This document shows positions 17,037-25,145 of a DNA stretch of 55,300 bases, in pieces. Position 1 is the first letter of the stretch; each line of letters opens with the position of its first letter. The translations under genes were made by a program, and so were the position numbers. The notes below the pieces were generated by a model. That model did not search any database. It was not told where the DNA came from and was given only the letters and a program-made list of their open reading frames with translations. The stretch comes from a virus. The DNA lies in the IMG/VR virus record IMGVR_UViG_3300014501_000022, positions 1-55,300 of that record; one strand, 5' to 3'.

Positions 17037-17042
17037 TAATAT
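17037..17042 (+). promoter_or_regulatory. -10-like box for a leaderless gene
   Basis: TAATAT lies 5 nt before ATG 17048, preceded by AAGTTG. No ribosome-binding site is present. The geometry matches boxes before the genes at 20271, 25146, 28899 and 54342 (minus strand). Confidence 0.45.
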
Positions 17043-17047
17043 TGAAT

Positions 17048-17440
17048 ATGGAAAATAAACTTGATGCAAACTTCGTAAGGAAAGTAATGCGTTCCGTCGA
17101 GCCCGATATTAAGCCCGGCGAAACTGCTATTGAATATCTTAAGAGAACGGAAGCTAAGCGCGTCCATGATATGATTATGGCCGGCGAAGCTCCTAGAGAC
17201 GGTCAGTACATCGAGCCAATTCCTAGCCCGACTCCCGCAGCTCCTGCTGCCCCGAAAGAAGTTGTCTTCTACGAAGGCTATAAGCTATCTCGCGACTTCC
17301 TTACATGCGTCGCTGTATGTATGATGAAGAATCCAGAAACTGCTGAGATACTTAGCGCATTCGGTTTCGACATTAAAGATTTAAACGGTAAGCCCGTTAT
17401 CTTTACGAAACCTAAGAAGAAATCTAAAAAGAAGAAGTAA
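17048..17440 (+). CDS. Hypothetical protein with basic tail
   Basis: 130 residues from ATG 17048 (an in-frame TTG lies two codons upstream). A helical N-terminus, a Pro/Ala linker near residues 60-72, a hydrophobic helix and a C-terminal run of lysines can be seen. The start lacks a Shine-Dalgarno sequence but has a TAATAT box 5 nt upstream, suggesting leaderless expression. Function unknown. Confidence 0.6.
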   Translation: MENKLDANFVRKVMRSVEPDIKPGETAIEYLKRTEAKRVHDMIMAGEAPRDGQYIEPIPSPTPAAPAAPKEVVFYEGYKLSRDFLTCVAVCMMKNPETAEILSAFGFDIKDLNGKPVIFTKPKKKSKKKK

Positions 17441-17451
17441 GGTAGGTTCCA

Positions 17452-17598
17452 ATGCCGAATATAATTATAGATAGTCGTATCCCCGTTGTCGTATCACAGC
17501 TCTGCCCTGACTGTTGGAGAGAAGAGAAACAACAGAAGTGCAAGAAGTGTAATAGCACTGGCCTAGTTCACTACGAGATGAATCAAAATGGTAAGTAA
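17452..17598 (+). CDS. Tiny zinc-ribbon protein (48 aa)
   Basis: ATG 17452 opens a 48-codon frame with CPDC and CKKC pairs, a classic zinc ribbon. AAGGTAGG lies upstream. The stop overlaps the polymerase start by 11 nt. Function unknown. Position suggests a polymerase accessory role, which is inference only. Confidence 0.6.
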   Translation: MPNIIIDSRIPVVVSQLCPDCWREEKQQKCKKCNSTGLVHYEMNQNGK

Positions 17599-19999
17599 TG
17601 CTGGATGTATGAAGTGTGGCTTATGTGCTACACGTAAGAACATTGTTAATGGTACAGGCAATGCCTCTGCTAAGATTTTTATCATAGGGGAAGGCCCTGG
17701 CCTTAAAGAAGATGTCTACGGTCAACCGTTTGTCGGTCCCGCGGGAACACTTCTAAAGAGACTAATGCAGACAGCGGGTATCGATTACCGCGATGTATTC
17801 TTCTCTAGCGTCGTACGCTGTCTTCCTAAGGGAACCGGTGCTAAGGTAGTACGCGAGGCGTCTTATGAAGAGATTGAAGCTTGTGCCCCTTATCTTGAGC
17901 AGGAGATTGCAGAAGTTAAACCAGCAATCATTGTCCCTGCTGGTAACGCTGCCCTACGGTATATCATGGGCGCTAAGAACGTTAATATTACTAGCAAGCG
18001 CGGTCTAGAAACATGGTCTGAGAAGTACAAGTGTAAGATCATGCCTATCTTCCACCCTGCCGCTATCTTAAGAAATCCTAAGTACGAAAGCGTTACAGTA
18101 CAAGACCTAGCGCGTATCAACACATCATCTACATCGAGCAGCATGTCTACTATAGGTATAGGCGCGTATGAAGTAGCTGATACCAAAGAGAAGCTTAACG
18201 AACTGTTCAAGCACTTAGAGTCGGAGCCCGAGATCGCTATCGACCTTGAGACGACTGGATTAGATTGGCAGAAGAGTCAGATCATTAGTCTTGGATTCTC
18301 TTGGAAGGAGAGAACAGGCTGGTGCTTACCTCTGCTTAAGTCGAAGCTAACGGAAGATGAAGAGATCAAGAACTTCTGGGACGATGCGACTTTCGTAAAG
18401 ATTAGAGCGCGATTACAGAAAGCGTTAGCATTACCATCAAAGAAAATCTTCCACAACGGTAAGTTCGACTTGAAGCACCTGATCTATAACGGCTATCCTG
18501 TCGCGAACGTATGGTTCGACACGATGCTCGTCCACCACTTACTAGATGAGAATGCAGAAAACCTACACGGTCTTAAGGATTGTGCTTGGGTTTATACTGA
18601 CATGGGTGGTTACGATAAGGAAGTATCAGAGTTCTTCGCAGTGAACAAGGCACTTAAGAAACAGTATATTATGTTGCCGTTTAATATATTAACCAAGTAC
18701 AACGCTGCGGACGCAGATTGTACCTTCCGTTTGTTCAAGAAGTTCGAACCCATGCTTGAAGCACAGAAGCTAACGAGACTGTATCGCCAGGTCGTTAATC
18801 CAGCACAAGCTGTTCTATTACAAACGGAGCTAGTCGGAGTACAAGTTGATACGGACTATATCAAGCAGCTAGGTGTCGACTATACTAAGAAGAAGGCGGA
18901 GCTTCAAGAACAGTTATTCGCTAAGACAGGTACGTTTAATATCAACTCCGCTAAGGAGTTAAGAGCGGTCCTATTCGAGAAGTTCGACCTTAAGACGAAA
19001 CGTACGACAAAGAAGGGAGCGCTATCAACCGATAAGGCTACCTTAACCGAGTTGGCAGAAACGTATTCTACGCACGCTGTCCCTAAGTTATTGTTGCAAT
19101 ATCGCGAGACTACGAAGATGTTGAGTACCTTTATCGAAGGATTAACCTTCTGGTTAGATGAGAAGGGGCGAATCCACTCGACATACAAGCTACATGGTAC
19201 CGTAACAGGTCGCTTATCGTCGGCTGAACCCAACCTTCAGAACATCCCTCGCGACTCGACGATTAGAGGTATCTTCATTGCGAGAGAGGGTCATACACTG
19301 ATCGAAGCCGACTATGGTCAGGCTGAGTTTAGATTCTGGGCGTTGTATTCTCAGGACCCACGAATGATCTCAGACATTGCATCTGGTCAAGACATTCACA
19401 GAATGACCGCTGCGTCTGCATTCGGTGTTCCTCTAGAGTCGGTTACTAAGAAGCAACGTCAGGACGCTAAGGCTATCGTGTTCGGTCTTATGTATGGTCG
19501 TAGCACTTGGTCAGTTGCGCAGCAGTTAGGTATCAGTGAAGATGAGGCTGAGAAGGTCGTACAGATCTTCTTCAGTAAGTATCCTGTCGCGAAGAGATGG
19601 TTAAAGGATACGGTTAACTTCGCCCGTACGAACGGTTACGTTAAGAATCACTTTGGTCGCTTACGCAGACTGCCTGGTATTAATAGTGGCGACGAGATGG
19701 TTAGATCAGAAGCCGAGCGTCAGGCAAAGAACAGCCCGATTCAATCAGGCGCCTCTGATATGTGTATGATCGCAGGAGCACGTATCAAGAGAGAGATGGA
19801 GAAGAGAGGATTCCATGGCGAACTAGTCTTAACAGTTCACGACTCTGTCATTTACGAAGTACCTGATGACGAAGTAGATGAATCTCTGAAGCTTATTAAA
19901 GAAGGAATTGAACGACCCATCGAAGGGATCAATGTACCTATGTTGGCTGAAATTAAAGTAGGACATCGCTGGGGAGCTCTTAAAGAAGTAAAGATATAG
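17588..19999 (+). CDS. polA: Uracil-DNA glycosylase / DNA polymerase I fusion
   Basis: 803 residues. Residues 1 to about 190 match family-4-type uracil-DNA glycosylase: a CxxC near the start, IIGEGPG, GQPFVGPAG and IFHPAAIL. A 3'-5' exonuclease follows, with DLETTG (D219, E221), HNGKFD and YNAADAD. The family A polymerase domain has motif A DYGQAEFR (D575), motif B KAIVFGLMYG and motif C VHDS (H751, D752). The 5'-3' exonuclease of bacterial PolA is absent. It is the likely replicative polymerase. Similar fusions are known from phages such as SPO1. It ends in TAG. Confidence 0.93.
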   Translation: MVSNAGCMKCGLCATRKNIVNGTGNASAKIFIIGEGPGLKEDVYGQPFVGPAGTLLKRLMQTAGIDYRDVFFSSVVRCLPKGTGAKVVREASYEEIEACAPYLEQEIAEVKPAIIVPAGNAALRYIMGAKNVNITSKRGLETWSEKYKCKIMPIFHPAAILRNPKYESVTVQDLARINTSSTSSSMSTIGIGAYEVADTKEKLNELFKHLESEPEIAIDLETTGLDWQKSQIISLGFSWKERTGWCLPLLKSKLTEDEEIKNFWDDATFVKIRARLQKALALPSKKIFHNGKFDLKHLIYNGYPVANVWFDTMLVHHLLDENAENLHGLKDCAWVYTDMGGYDKEVSEFFAVNKALKKQYIMLPFNILTKYNAADADCTFRLFKKFEPMLEAQKLTRLYRQVVNPAQAVLLQTELVGVQVDTDYIKQLGVDYTKKKAELQEQLFAKTGTFNINSAKELRAVLFEKFDLKTKRTTKKGALSTDKATLTELAETYSTHAVPKLLLQYRETTKMLSTFIEGLTFWLDEKGRIHSTYKLHGTVTGRLSSAEPNLQNIPRDSTIRGIFIAREGHTLIEADYGQAEFRFWALYSQDPRMISDIASGQDIHRMTAASAFGVPLESVTKKQRQDAKAIVFGLMYGRSTWSVAQQLGISEDEAEKVVQIFFSKYPVAKRWLKDTVNFARTNGYVKNHFGRLRRLPGINSGDEMVRSEAERQAKNSPIQSGASDMCMIAGARIKREMEKRGFHGELVLTVHDSVIYEVPDDEVDESLKLIKEGIERPIEGINVPMLAEIKVGHRWGALKEVKI

Positions 20000-20007
20000 G
20001 AGAACAT

Positions 20008-20262
20008 ATGTCATTAAAAGCAAAAGCAAAGAAAGGAAAAGTTAAGTCGACGTTCGATGGAGTACAGACAGGCAATGTTAAGACACTCAGTTCAGCAGCT
20101 ACGTTGACCGTTTATGAGTTAGGTAATCTCAATCATGGTATCTTTCCGACCGCTGAAGAGTTAGCTACATTCAAGAGCTTAATTGAAGAAATCAATCGCG
20201 GCGAAAAGAATGCAATCTTTATGCCTGAAGGTCTCGTGAGAGTTACGCAGTATCATCTGTAA
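20008..20262 (+). CDS. Small hypothetical protein
   Basis: 84 residues with a Lys-rich N-terminus and a helical acidic middle. AGGAGAA precedes the ATG. No family recognised. Lies between the polymerase and dUTPase genes. Confidence 0.6.
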   Translation: MSLKAKAKKGKVKSTFDGVQTGNVKTLSSAATLTVYELGNLNHGIFPTAEELATFKSLIEEINRGEKNAIFMPEGLVRVTQYHL

Positions 20263-20265
20263 TAT
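20260..20265 (+). promoter_or_regulatory. -10-like box for leaderless dut
   Basis: TAATAT (overlapping the previous TAA stop) lies 5 nt before ATG 20271. No ribosome-binding site is visible. Same geometry as at 17037 and 28888. Confidence 0.4.
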
Positions 20266-20270
20266 AAAGT

Positions 20271-20693
20271 ATGATTAAGATAGGTTTTAAGAAGTTGCAC
20301 CCTGACGCGATAGTTCCAAAGATGCAGAGAGAAGGTGACGCTGCCTTCGACATATATGCCGTAGAAGACGTTACGATCCCCTTAAAACATTACTCTCACG
20401 TTAGTTGCGGAATTGCATTAGAAATTCCTTCAGGATATAAAGTGATGATCAATGGTAGAAGTGGATTAGCTCTTAAGGGCATACAATGTCATGTAGGAAC
20501 TGTCGACGAAAATTATAAAGGGAATATCGGTACCATTCTTTATAACTGGAATGATACTCCTTATAAAGTAACGAAAGGAGATAGAATTGGACAAATTTCG
20601 TTGCAGGCAGTAGTTCCTACGATATTCGAGGAAGTAGTAGAATTAACCTCTAGTGTTAGAGGCGATAAAGGTTTTGGATCATCTGGAAGATAA
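20271..20693 (+). CDS. dut: dUTPase (trimeric type)
   Basis: 140 residues. It hydrolyses dUTP to dUMP, lowering uracil in DNA and supplying dTMP synthesis. All five motifs are visible: AAFDIYA, NGRSGLA, GTVDENYKG, KGDRIGQ and the C-terminal RGDKGFGSSGR arm. It works with the uracil-DNA glycosylase domain of the polymerase just upstream to keep uracil out of phage DNA. No Shine-Dalgarno; see the -10-like box. Confidence 0.95.
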   Translation: MIKIGFKKLHPDAIVPKMQREGDAAFDIYAVEDVTIPLKHYSHVSCGIALEIPSGYKVMINGRSGLALKGIQCHVGTVDENYKGNIGTILYNWNDTPYKVTKGDRIGQISLQAVVPTIFEEVVELTSSVRGDKGFGSSGR

Positions 20694-20706
20694 AATGGAG
20701 ATAGTA

Positions 20707-21624
20707 ATGAACACGGAGCAAGTTATGTCTAAAGACGCGAACCCTAGTGAACTAAAGGGTTATAACAAGTCTTCGCTGCCTGACATTCATGCAGTAGAAG
20801 ATACTAGAGGCTTGGCCATCAATAGAGTTGGCATTGACGGAGTTGTATTCCCTCTTACCATCAAGAGGAAAGAAGGAGGTGCCATTGAAGCACTCGGTAC
20901 ATTTGACATGTATGGATCGTTAGACTCGGAGCTGAAGGGAACTAATATGAGTCGGTTCGCAGAGCTTCTATTAGACTTCGGGGCAGGTAGAGCGTTATCT
21001 GGTAATGACTTCCCAGATCTCTTACAGTCCCTATCAGATAGACTAGAGACTCCCGACGTATACGTTAAGACCTCGTTTAAGTTCTGGATGAACAAAACGA
21101 CTCCAGTATCTAAGCGCGAGAGCCCAATGGCATATGATTGTGCCTTCATCGGACAGATGCAGGATAACAAGACCCGCTTCGTCGTCGAGGTCAATGTCCC
21201 TATCGCTACATATTGTCCTTGTAGCAAAGCTATGTGTGTAACTGATGCGGTTGCCGACGTAGGCAAGGGCGCGCACGCACAGCGCGGCTTAGTGACGCTT
21301 CAAGTACGCACAGATCCTATTAGTCCCGGAGCATGGTTAGAGGATCTCATTCGTATCTCTGAGACCTCCGGTTCCGCAGAGTTATACACTCTTCTAAAGA
21401 GACCAGACGAGAAGTTCGTAACGATCCAGGGGTACGAGAATCCTAAGTTCGTTGAAGATGTAGCTAGAGACGTTATGAGAAAGGTTCACAATCTCCCGGA
21501 AGCAAACTGGGCAAAGGTCCGTGTTCGTAACTTTGAAAGCATTCATCATCATAACGCAACTGCTTACATCAGTCAGAAGAAGATCGTAGGAAACTGGACT
21601 TCGCTTAACAGAGCATTCTACTAA
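20707..21624 (+). CDS. folE2: FolE2 (GCYH-IB), GTP cyclohydrolase
   Basis: 305 residues from ATG 20707, with GGAG 6 nt upstream. The longer frame from 20653 runs back into dut. It converts GTP to dihydroneopterin triphosphate. Family marks are LPDIHAVEDTRGLAINRVGI near the N-terminus, the CPCSK metal/catalytic motif (C170, C172), GAHAQRG, and a conserved C-terminal ESIHHHNATA. It supplies QueD and so starts the preQ0 pathway. It sits next to dut, a kinase and dpdA. Confidence 0.93.
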   Translation: MNTEQVMSKDANPSELKGYNKSSLPDIHAVEDTRGLAINRVGIDGVVFPLTIKRKEGGAIEALGTFDMYGSLDSELKGTNMSRFAELLLDFGAGRALSGNDFPDLLQSLSDRLETPDVYVKTSFKFWMNKTTPVSKRESPMAYDCAFIGQMQDNKTRFVVEVNVPIATYCPCSKAMCVTDAVADVGKGAHAQRGLVTLQVRTDPISPGAWLEDLIRISETSGSAELYTLLKRPDEKFVTIQGYENPKFVEDVARDVMRKVHNLPEANWAKVRVRNFESIHHHNATAYISQKKIVGNWTSLNRAFY

Positions 21625-21625
21625 A

Positions 21626-22210
21626 ATGGATAAGCCATACATCGTATTCACCGGAACTCAGTCTGTAGGTAAGACGACATTGATCAAGCCGTTAGTTCCT
21701 TATCTGGAAAAGATGTATGGTGAACCAATCGTGCACATAGCGGAGGTAGCTCGTTCTTTAGAACGTCGTGGCTTTAAGATCAATAAAGAAGCGACATCTG
21801 CGACGCAGCAGATGATAGAGGAAGAGTACCTCCGCCTTGAGCTCGAGAGTTCAGGTGCTATCAAAGTAGCAGACCGTTCTATTATCGATAGATTTTCTTA
21901 TACGCTTTTGAATTCTGATAGTAGTCTAGATAAGTTAGCTCTACTAAATTGGTATGATAGTAATGTTGTCGAGCATTGTAAAAAGTATTCGCACATCTTT
22001 CATATACCTTTAACTGATGAAGTTAAATTAGAATTAGATGGTATAAGATCGCCAGACGAAGAATATCGAAGACGTATCGACGAAGTACAGACGAAGATTA
22101 TTAATCAGTATAAGATTAAAGTTCATACGCTCTCAGGTACCGTAGAAGAGCGATTAGACGCAATCAAGAAAGTTTTGGAGAGTACAAATGGCGTGGTCTC
22201 CCAAATTTAA
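21626..22210 (+). CDS. P-loop nucleotide/nucleoside kinase-like protein
   Basis: 194 residues. Walker A GTQSVGKTT (residues 10-18) and a DRSIIDRFSY motif near residues 90-99 fit the AAA_28/NadR-like and deoxynucleoside or dNMP kinase families. The substrate cannot be read from sequence. A role in nucleotide supply is inferred from its place between folE2 and dpdA. Confidence 0.75.
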   Translation: MDKPYIVFTGTQSVGKTTLIKPLVPYLEKMYGEPIVHIAEVARSLERRGFKINKEATSATQQMIEEEYLRLELESSGAIKVADRSIIDRFSYTLLNSDSSLDKLALLNWYDSNVVEHCKKYSHIFHIPLTDEVKLELDGIRSPDEEYRRRIDEVQTKIINQYKIKVHTLSGTVEERLDAIKKVLESTNGVVSQI

Positions 22211-22688
22211 GAAGTGTATTCGATGTAAGCGGACTGAAGTCAAATACAGAGCCAGAGGGTTGTGTAATAGATGTTACGACGCTTTACGTACTCCTCGAAT
22301 TGATGGTTTCGAATACCGTGCATATAAAGTTCCAAAATTATCTAGCGCAGAGAAGGGATACATAGCTGGCCTTTTAGATGGAGAAGGATGTCTCGGTCTA
22401 TATGTTTATAAGGGCGGCAACAAGAAAGCAAATATGTCTGTCGCAAATACATATAGACCGGTTTTAGCGTGGGCCTGTAAGAAGATGGAATGTGGCAGTA
22501 TTCGTAAGTATAAAAATAAAAGGCAGTGGGCCACAAAACCTTGTTTTCAATGGACAATAAGTTCGCAGCCCCATATTAAAGAAGTACTTAAAACGTTATT
22601 ACCATTTCTTCAAATCAAGAAAGACAAAGCAACGTCTATTATTAATTTTGTTAATAACCACCCAGATAAAAGAATAAAGAGGATATAA
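22188..22688 (+). CDS. LAGLIDADG homing endonuclease with zinc finger
   Basis: 166 residues. A CxxC-x(n)-CxxC zinc finger (about residues 11-30) precedes one LAGLIDADG helix, YIAGLLDGEGCLGL (near residues 64-77). A single motif means it probably works as a homodimer. It overlaps the kinase gene by 23 nt and lies directly before dpdA, so it is likely a free-standing selfish gene that cuts homologous DNA lacking it. AT-rich codon use differs slightly from neighbours. Confidence 0.85.
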   Translation: MAWSPKFKKCIRCKRTEVKYRARGLCNRCYDALRTPRIDGFEYRAYKVPKLSSAEKGYIAGLLDGEGCLGLYVYKGGNKKANMSVANTYRPVLAWACKKMECGSIRKYKNKRQWATKPCFQWTISSQPHIKEVLKTLLPFLQIKKDKATSIINFVNNHPDKRIKRI

Positions 22689-22689
22689 C

Positions 22690-23472
22690 ATGGAATTAGC
22701 CTTCGAAGTCCCGACGAAACACTTAGCAACCCTAGGTCAGCATAACGATTACAACTTCACTTTAGCCCACCTCGTCAAAGACCCTACCTACCTAGCGCAC
22801 TACCAGAAGTCTAATAAGTATACTATCTGTGACAATTCTGCATTTGAATTGAGTGCACCCCTGTCTGCTAAAGAGGTCGTAGACGCGGCTCAGTTGCTAG
22901 ACGCGGATGAGATCGTAGCTCCTGACTCATTCGGTAGCGCTCGGAAGACGATCGAAGCTACCAACGTCTTCCTAGACTATCTAAGAACTTCAGGTAACCT
23001 TGGGAAGTATAAAGTAATGGGCGTTGTCCAAGGCGCTAATGTTCCTGACTGGGTTAATTGCTTAGTTCATATGCGTGACAATAAGGACATCGACGTTATT
23101 GGGTTCAGCTACGTCGGGTGTAAGAGTTTTAACAAAGATCTAGCGAACGCACGCATTCAGGCAGTCCATCTAGCTACGCACACCGCGACAGGTAACCTCA
23201 AGAAGCCTATCCATCTATTAGGTATGGGTAACAACCCCATTGAATTGAAGTTACAGAAGAACATATCTAACGTCCGCTCATGTGATACGTCCCTTCCTAT
23301 CGTACAAGGGTTATCTCAGAATAAACTACACGCGACCGCTGGATTAATCGGTCCCAAGCTAGCTCGTCCCGATAACTACTTCGACGCTGATATTAACAAG
23401 GAACAAATGGAAGCAATCGTTCATAATATCACAACGATGAAGGAGTGGGTCAAGACACCTGCTAATGTCTAA
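22690..23472 (+). CDS. dpdA: DpdA-like 7-deazaguanine DNA transglycosylase
   Basis: 260 residues of the tRNA-guanine-transglycosylase superfamily. Visible family-like segments are ICDNSAFEL (D48), DADEIVAPDSFG (D79), VMGVVQG (residues 109-115), VIGFSYVG, LLGMGNNP and RSCDTSLP (D199). The short length and phage setting fit DpdA-type enzymes that exchange guanine in DNA for preQ0, not tRNA TGT. All preQ0 synthesis genes are in this window. I see no QueF, amidotransferase or other tailoring enzyme, so dPreQ0 is the simplest predicted product. Confidence 0.82.
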   Translation: MELAFEVPTKHLATLGQHNDYNFTLAHLVKDPTYLAHYQKSNKYTICDNSAFELSAPLSAKEVVDAAQLLDADEIVAPDSFGSARKTIEATNVFLDYLRTSGNLGKYKVMGVVQGANVPDWVNCLVHMRDNKDIDVIGFSYVGCKSFNKDLANARIQAVHLATHTATGNLKKPIHLLGMGNNPIELKLQKNISNVRSCDTSLPIVQGLSQNKLHATAGLIGPKLARPDNYFDADINKEQMEAIVHNITTMKEWVKTPANV

Positions 23473-24121
23473 CAAATATCTAGACTATCTATATACCCGA
23501 GGACTCTCTAATGCAACCATTAAAGCGTTCGGAATCGGTATGTGTGATCAGTCTGGTAAGTGTTCTAACTCCGACTTCGTACCATTAATCGACTACCGTT
23601 TCCACGATACGGTTCTATTTCCGATAAAAGATCTGTATAATAACTTAGTCGCGGTCGCTTCTCGTTCGGTAGATGTAAAGAAATACATCCATTCGAGTTA
23701 CTCTAAGAGCCGACACTTGTTCGGTCTTAATGTAACGTACCAGGAGATACTGCGTACTCGTAAGGCAATCATTGTCGAAGGCAACTTCGACTTGTTAAGA
23801 CTTTATGAGAACGGGGTTAAGAACGCCGTAGCCTTATTAGGTTCTAAGCTGTCCCTCGAGCAATTAAGTCTGTTGACAAGATTCGCAGAAGAAATAGTAA
23901 TCGCAACTGATGGGGACAAGCCTGGACAAGACTGTGCCGAAAAGATCAGCAAGATGTGTGATGAGAACGGTATAAGTCATAGGCGTATAAATCTACCCGA
24001 CGGGTCAGACCCAGATTCCTTCGTAAAGAATAATGGAGCTGATGCCTTCCTAAGATTACAATCCCCCAATCTAACCGATAGGTTAAGGGGAATATCATGG
24101 GAGCAAAAGCAGCCGTCGTAG
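23465..24121 (+). CDS. Toprim catalytic domain of a split DNA primase
   Basis: 218 residues. The N-terminus (YLYTRGLSNATIKAFGIG) matches the start of the DnaG catalytic core. The Toprim motifs are VEGNFD (E105) and ATDGDKPGQ (D149, D151), followed by LPDGSDPDSFV. It lacks the CHC2 zinc finger, which is encoded separately at 5245, and has no helicase domain. It overlaps dpdA by 8 nt and ends in TAG inside the nusG-like gene. Confidence 0.87.
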   Translation: MSNKYLDYLYTRGLSNATIKAFGIGMCDQSGKCSNSDFVPLIDYRFHDTVLFPIKDLYNNLVAVASRSVDVKKYIHSSYSKSRHLFGLNVTYQEILRTRKAIIVEGNFDLLRLYENGVKNAVALLGSKLSLEQLSLLTRFAEEIVIATDGDKPGQDCAEKISKMCDENGISHRRINLPDGSDPDSFVKNNGADAFLRLQSPNLTDRLRGISWEQKQPS

Positions 24122-24714
24122 ATTTTGACACACCGCCGATAGATACAACAACGAAAAGATACTACGTATTGAAGACGAACGGTATAGCTAATATCCGTTC
24201 AATCAATATGTCGCTAGGCGCCGCGCCTGAAGTTCCTACCTTTTGGATGCCTGGCTATATGGTTCCGCGTAAATTAAGGAATACAACTGTACTGCGCAAG
24301 CAGTTTCTATTCTACGATTATACGTTTGTGGCACTATACGATCCTCTAGCCTTCGAGGAATTCCTGACTGAAAGAAAGATCCCTGCATACTTTCTGTATG
24401 TAACGGGGACAAAGATCCCAACCGCCTTGTCTGAAGAAGATATTCAACGCATCAAGCAATTAGAATCCTTTAAGCAGCTTGAGGTTGAAAACTTTGAGGC
24501 GCCGGGTCTACGCGTGGGAACTCTTATCGAAGTATGCAATGGTCCTTTCATCGGGTGTAAGGGTACAGTCATCGAGCTATTAAGAGGCCATGCCGTACTC
24601 GAGATGAATGTATTTGGCCGGCCAACTCGCGTGAATGTGGGTCTTGAATTCCTAACAGGAGTCCTAAGGAGCTATGAACCTGAAGTAGAAGCGCCCCCAA
24701 CTGATGAGCAATAA
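24097..24714 (+). CDS. nusG: NusG-like transcription elongation factor
   Basis: 205 residues. The N-terminal NGN-type domain begins KRYYVLKTNG and includes a VPRKLR... YTFVALYD stretch. The linker holds the IPTALSEEDIQRIKQLE helix. The C-terminal KOW domain has VGTLIEVCNGPFIGCKGTV (GPF from residue 149) and NVFGRPTRVNVGLE. This is the same order as bacterial NusG. It would bind host RNA polymerase and affect pausing or termination. It starts 25 nt before the primase stop, with AAGGGG upstream. Confidence 0.85.
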   Translation: MGAKAAVVDFDTPPIDTTTKRYYVLKTNGIANIRSINMSLGAAPEVPTFWMPGYMVPRKLRNTTVLRKQFLFYDYTFVALYDPLAFEEFLTERKIPAYFLYVTGTKIPTALSEEDIQRIKQLESFKQLEVENFEAPGLRVGTLIEVCNGPFIGCKGTVIELLRGHAVLEMNVFGRPTRVNVGLEFLTGVLRSYEPEVEAPPTDEQ

Positions 24715-25066
24715 TAACTTCCAATCCCAGGTCGACGTTAACTTAAACAGAGTCGCCTGGAGATTCCAGCGGGAGATACCTCTTGACGTAGAAGAGGTTG
24801 AGCTTCTACTGAGTAAGCAGCCTACCCCTGAGCAAGGGGAGGAAAGAGAATCGTACCATAAGCGTAAGGAGACAATGGTCACGGATCTCTTTGTCGCTGC
24901 GACAAAAGTACTTACAGAAGTGCAGTTCCAGTTCTTCACATCCTATTATGTCATCGGGATGAGTGAAGTTCAGATAGCTGACGCCTTCTCTGTCACCCAG
25001 CCTTACGTAAGCATCGTCCTATCCGCTTGCGTCAAAAAGATTAAAAAACAACTGAATTTACCATAA
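24704..25066 (+). CDS. Sigma region 4-like helix-turn-helix protein
   Basis: 120 residues. The C-terminal 60 residues (LTEVQFQFFTSYYVIGMSEV... QIADAFSVTQPYVSIVL) form a sigma region 4/RNA-polymerase-sigma-type helix-turn-helix. No region 2 is seen. It overlaps the nusG-like stop by 11 nt, so both transcription factors are co-expressed. Possible role: recognising -35 elements or modulating sigma. Confidence 0.65.
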   Translation: MSNNNFQSQVDVNLNRVAWRFQREIPLDVEEVELLLSKQPTPEQGEERESYHKRKETMVTDLFVAATKVLTEVQFQFFTSYYVIGMSEVQIADAFSVTQPYVSIVLSACVKKIKKQLNLP

Positions 25067-25133
25067 TTTGTCGTAATCGTATTATCTTTTGTTTATATAG
25101 TAGATAGCCATAGGAAAATTCTGGGCATACCGG

Positions 25134-25139
25134 TATACA
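25134..25139 (+). promoter_or_regulatory. -10-like box before the 732-aa sigma-like gene
   Basis: TATACA lies 6 nt before ATG 25146 in a 79-bp intergenic gap. No Shine-Dalgarno sequence is seen, so the transcript may be leaderless. A second AT-rich element (TTTATATAGT, 25092-25101) is also present. Confidence 0.4.
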
Positions 25140-25145
25140 CCATAC

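Noticed and set aside
14893-23472. Queuosine salvage for tRNA instead of DNA modification
   Set aside because: No QueF, QueA or QueG is seen, and the transglycosylase is short and DpdA-like rather than a bacterial Tgt. It cannot be fully excluded without the rest of the genome.
25068-25101. A sigma70 promoter using TTGTCG and TATATA/TATAGT
   Set aside because: The spacers are 20-22 bp, too long. The TATACA box nearer the start is the better candidate.
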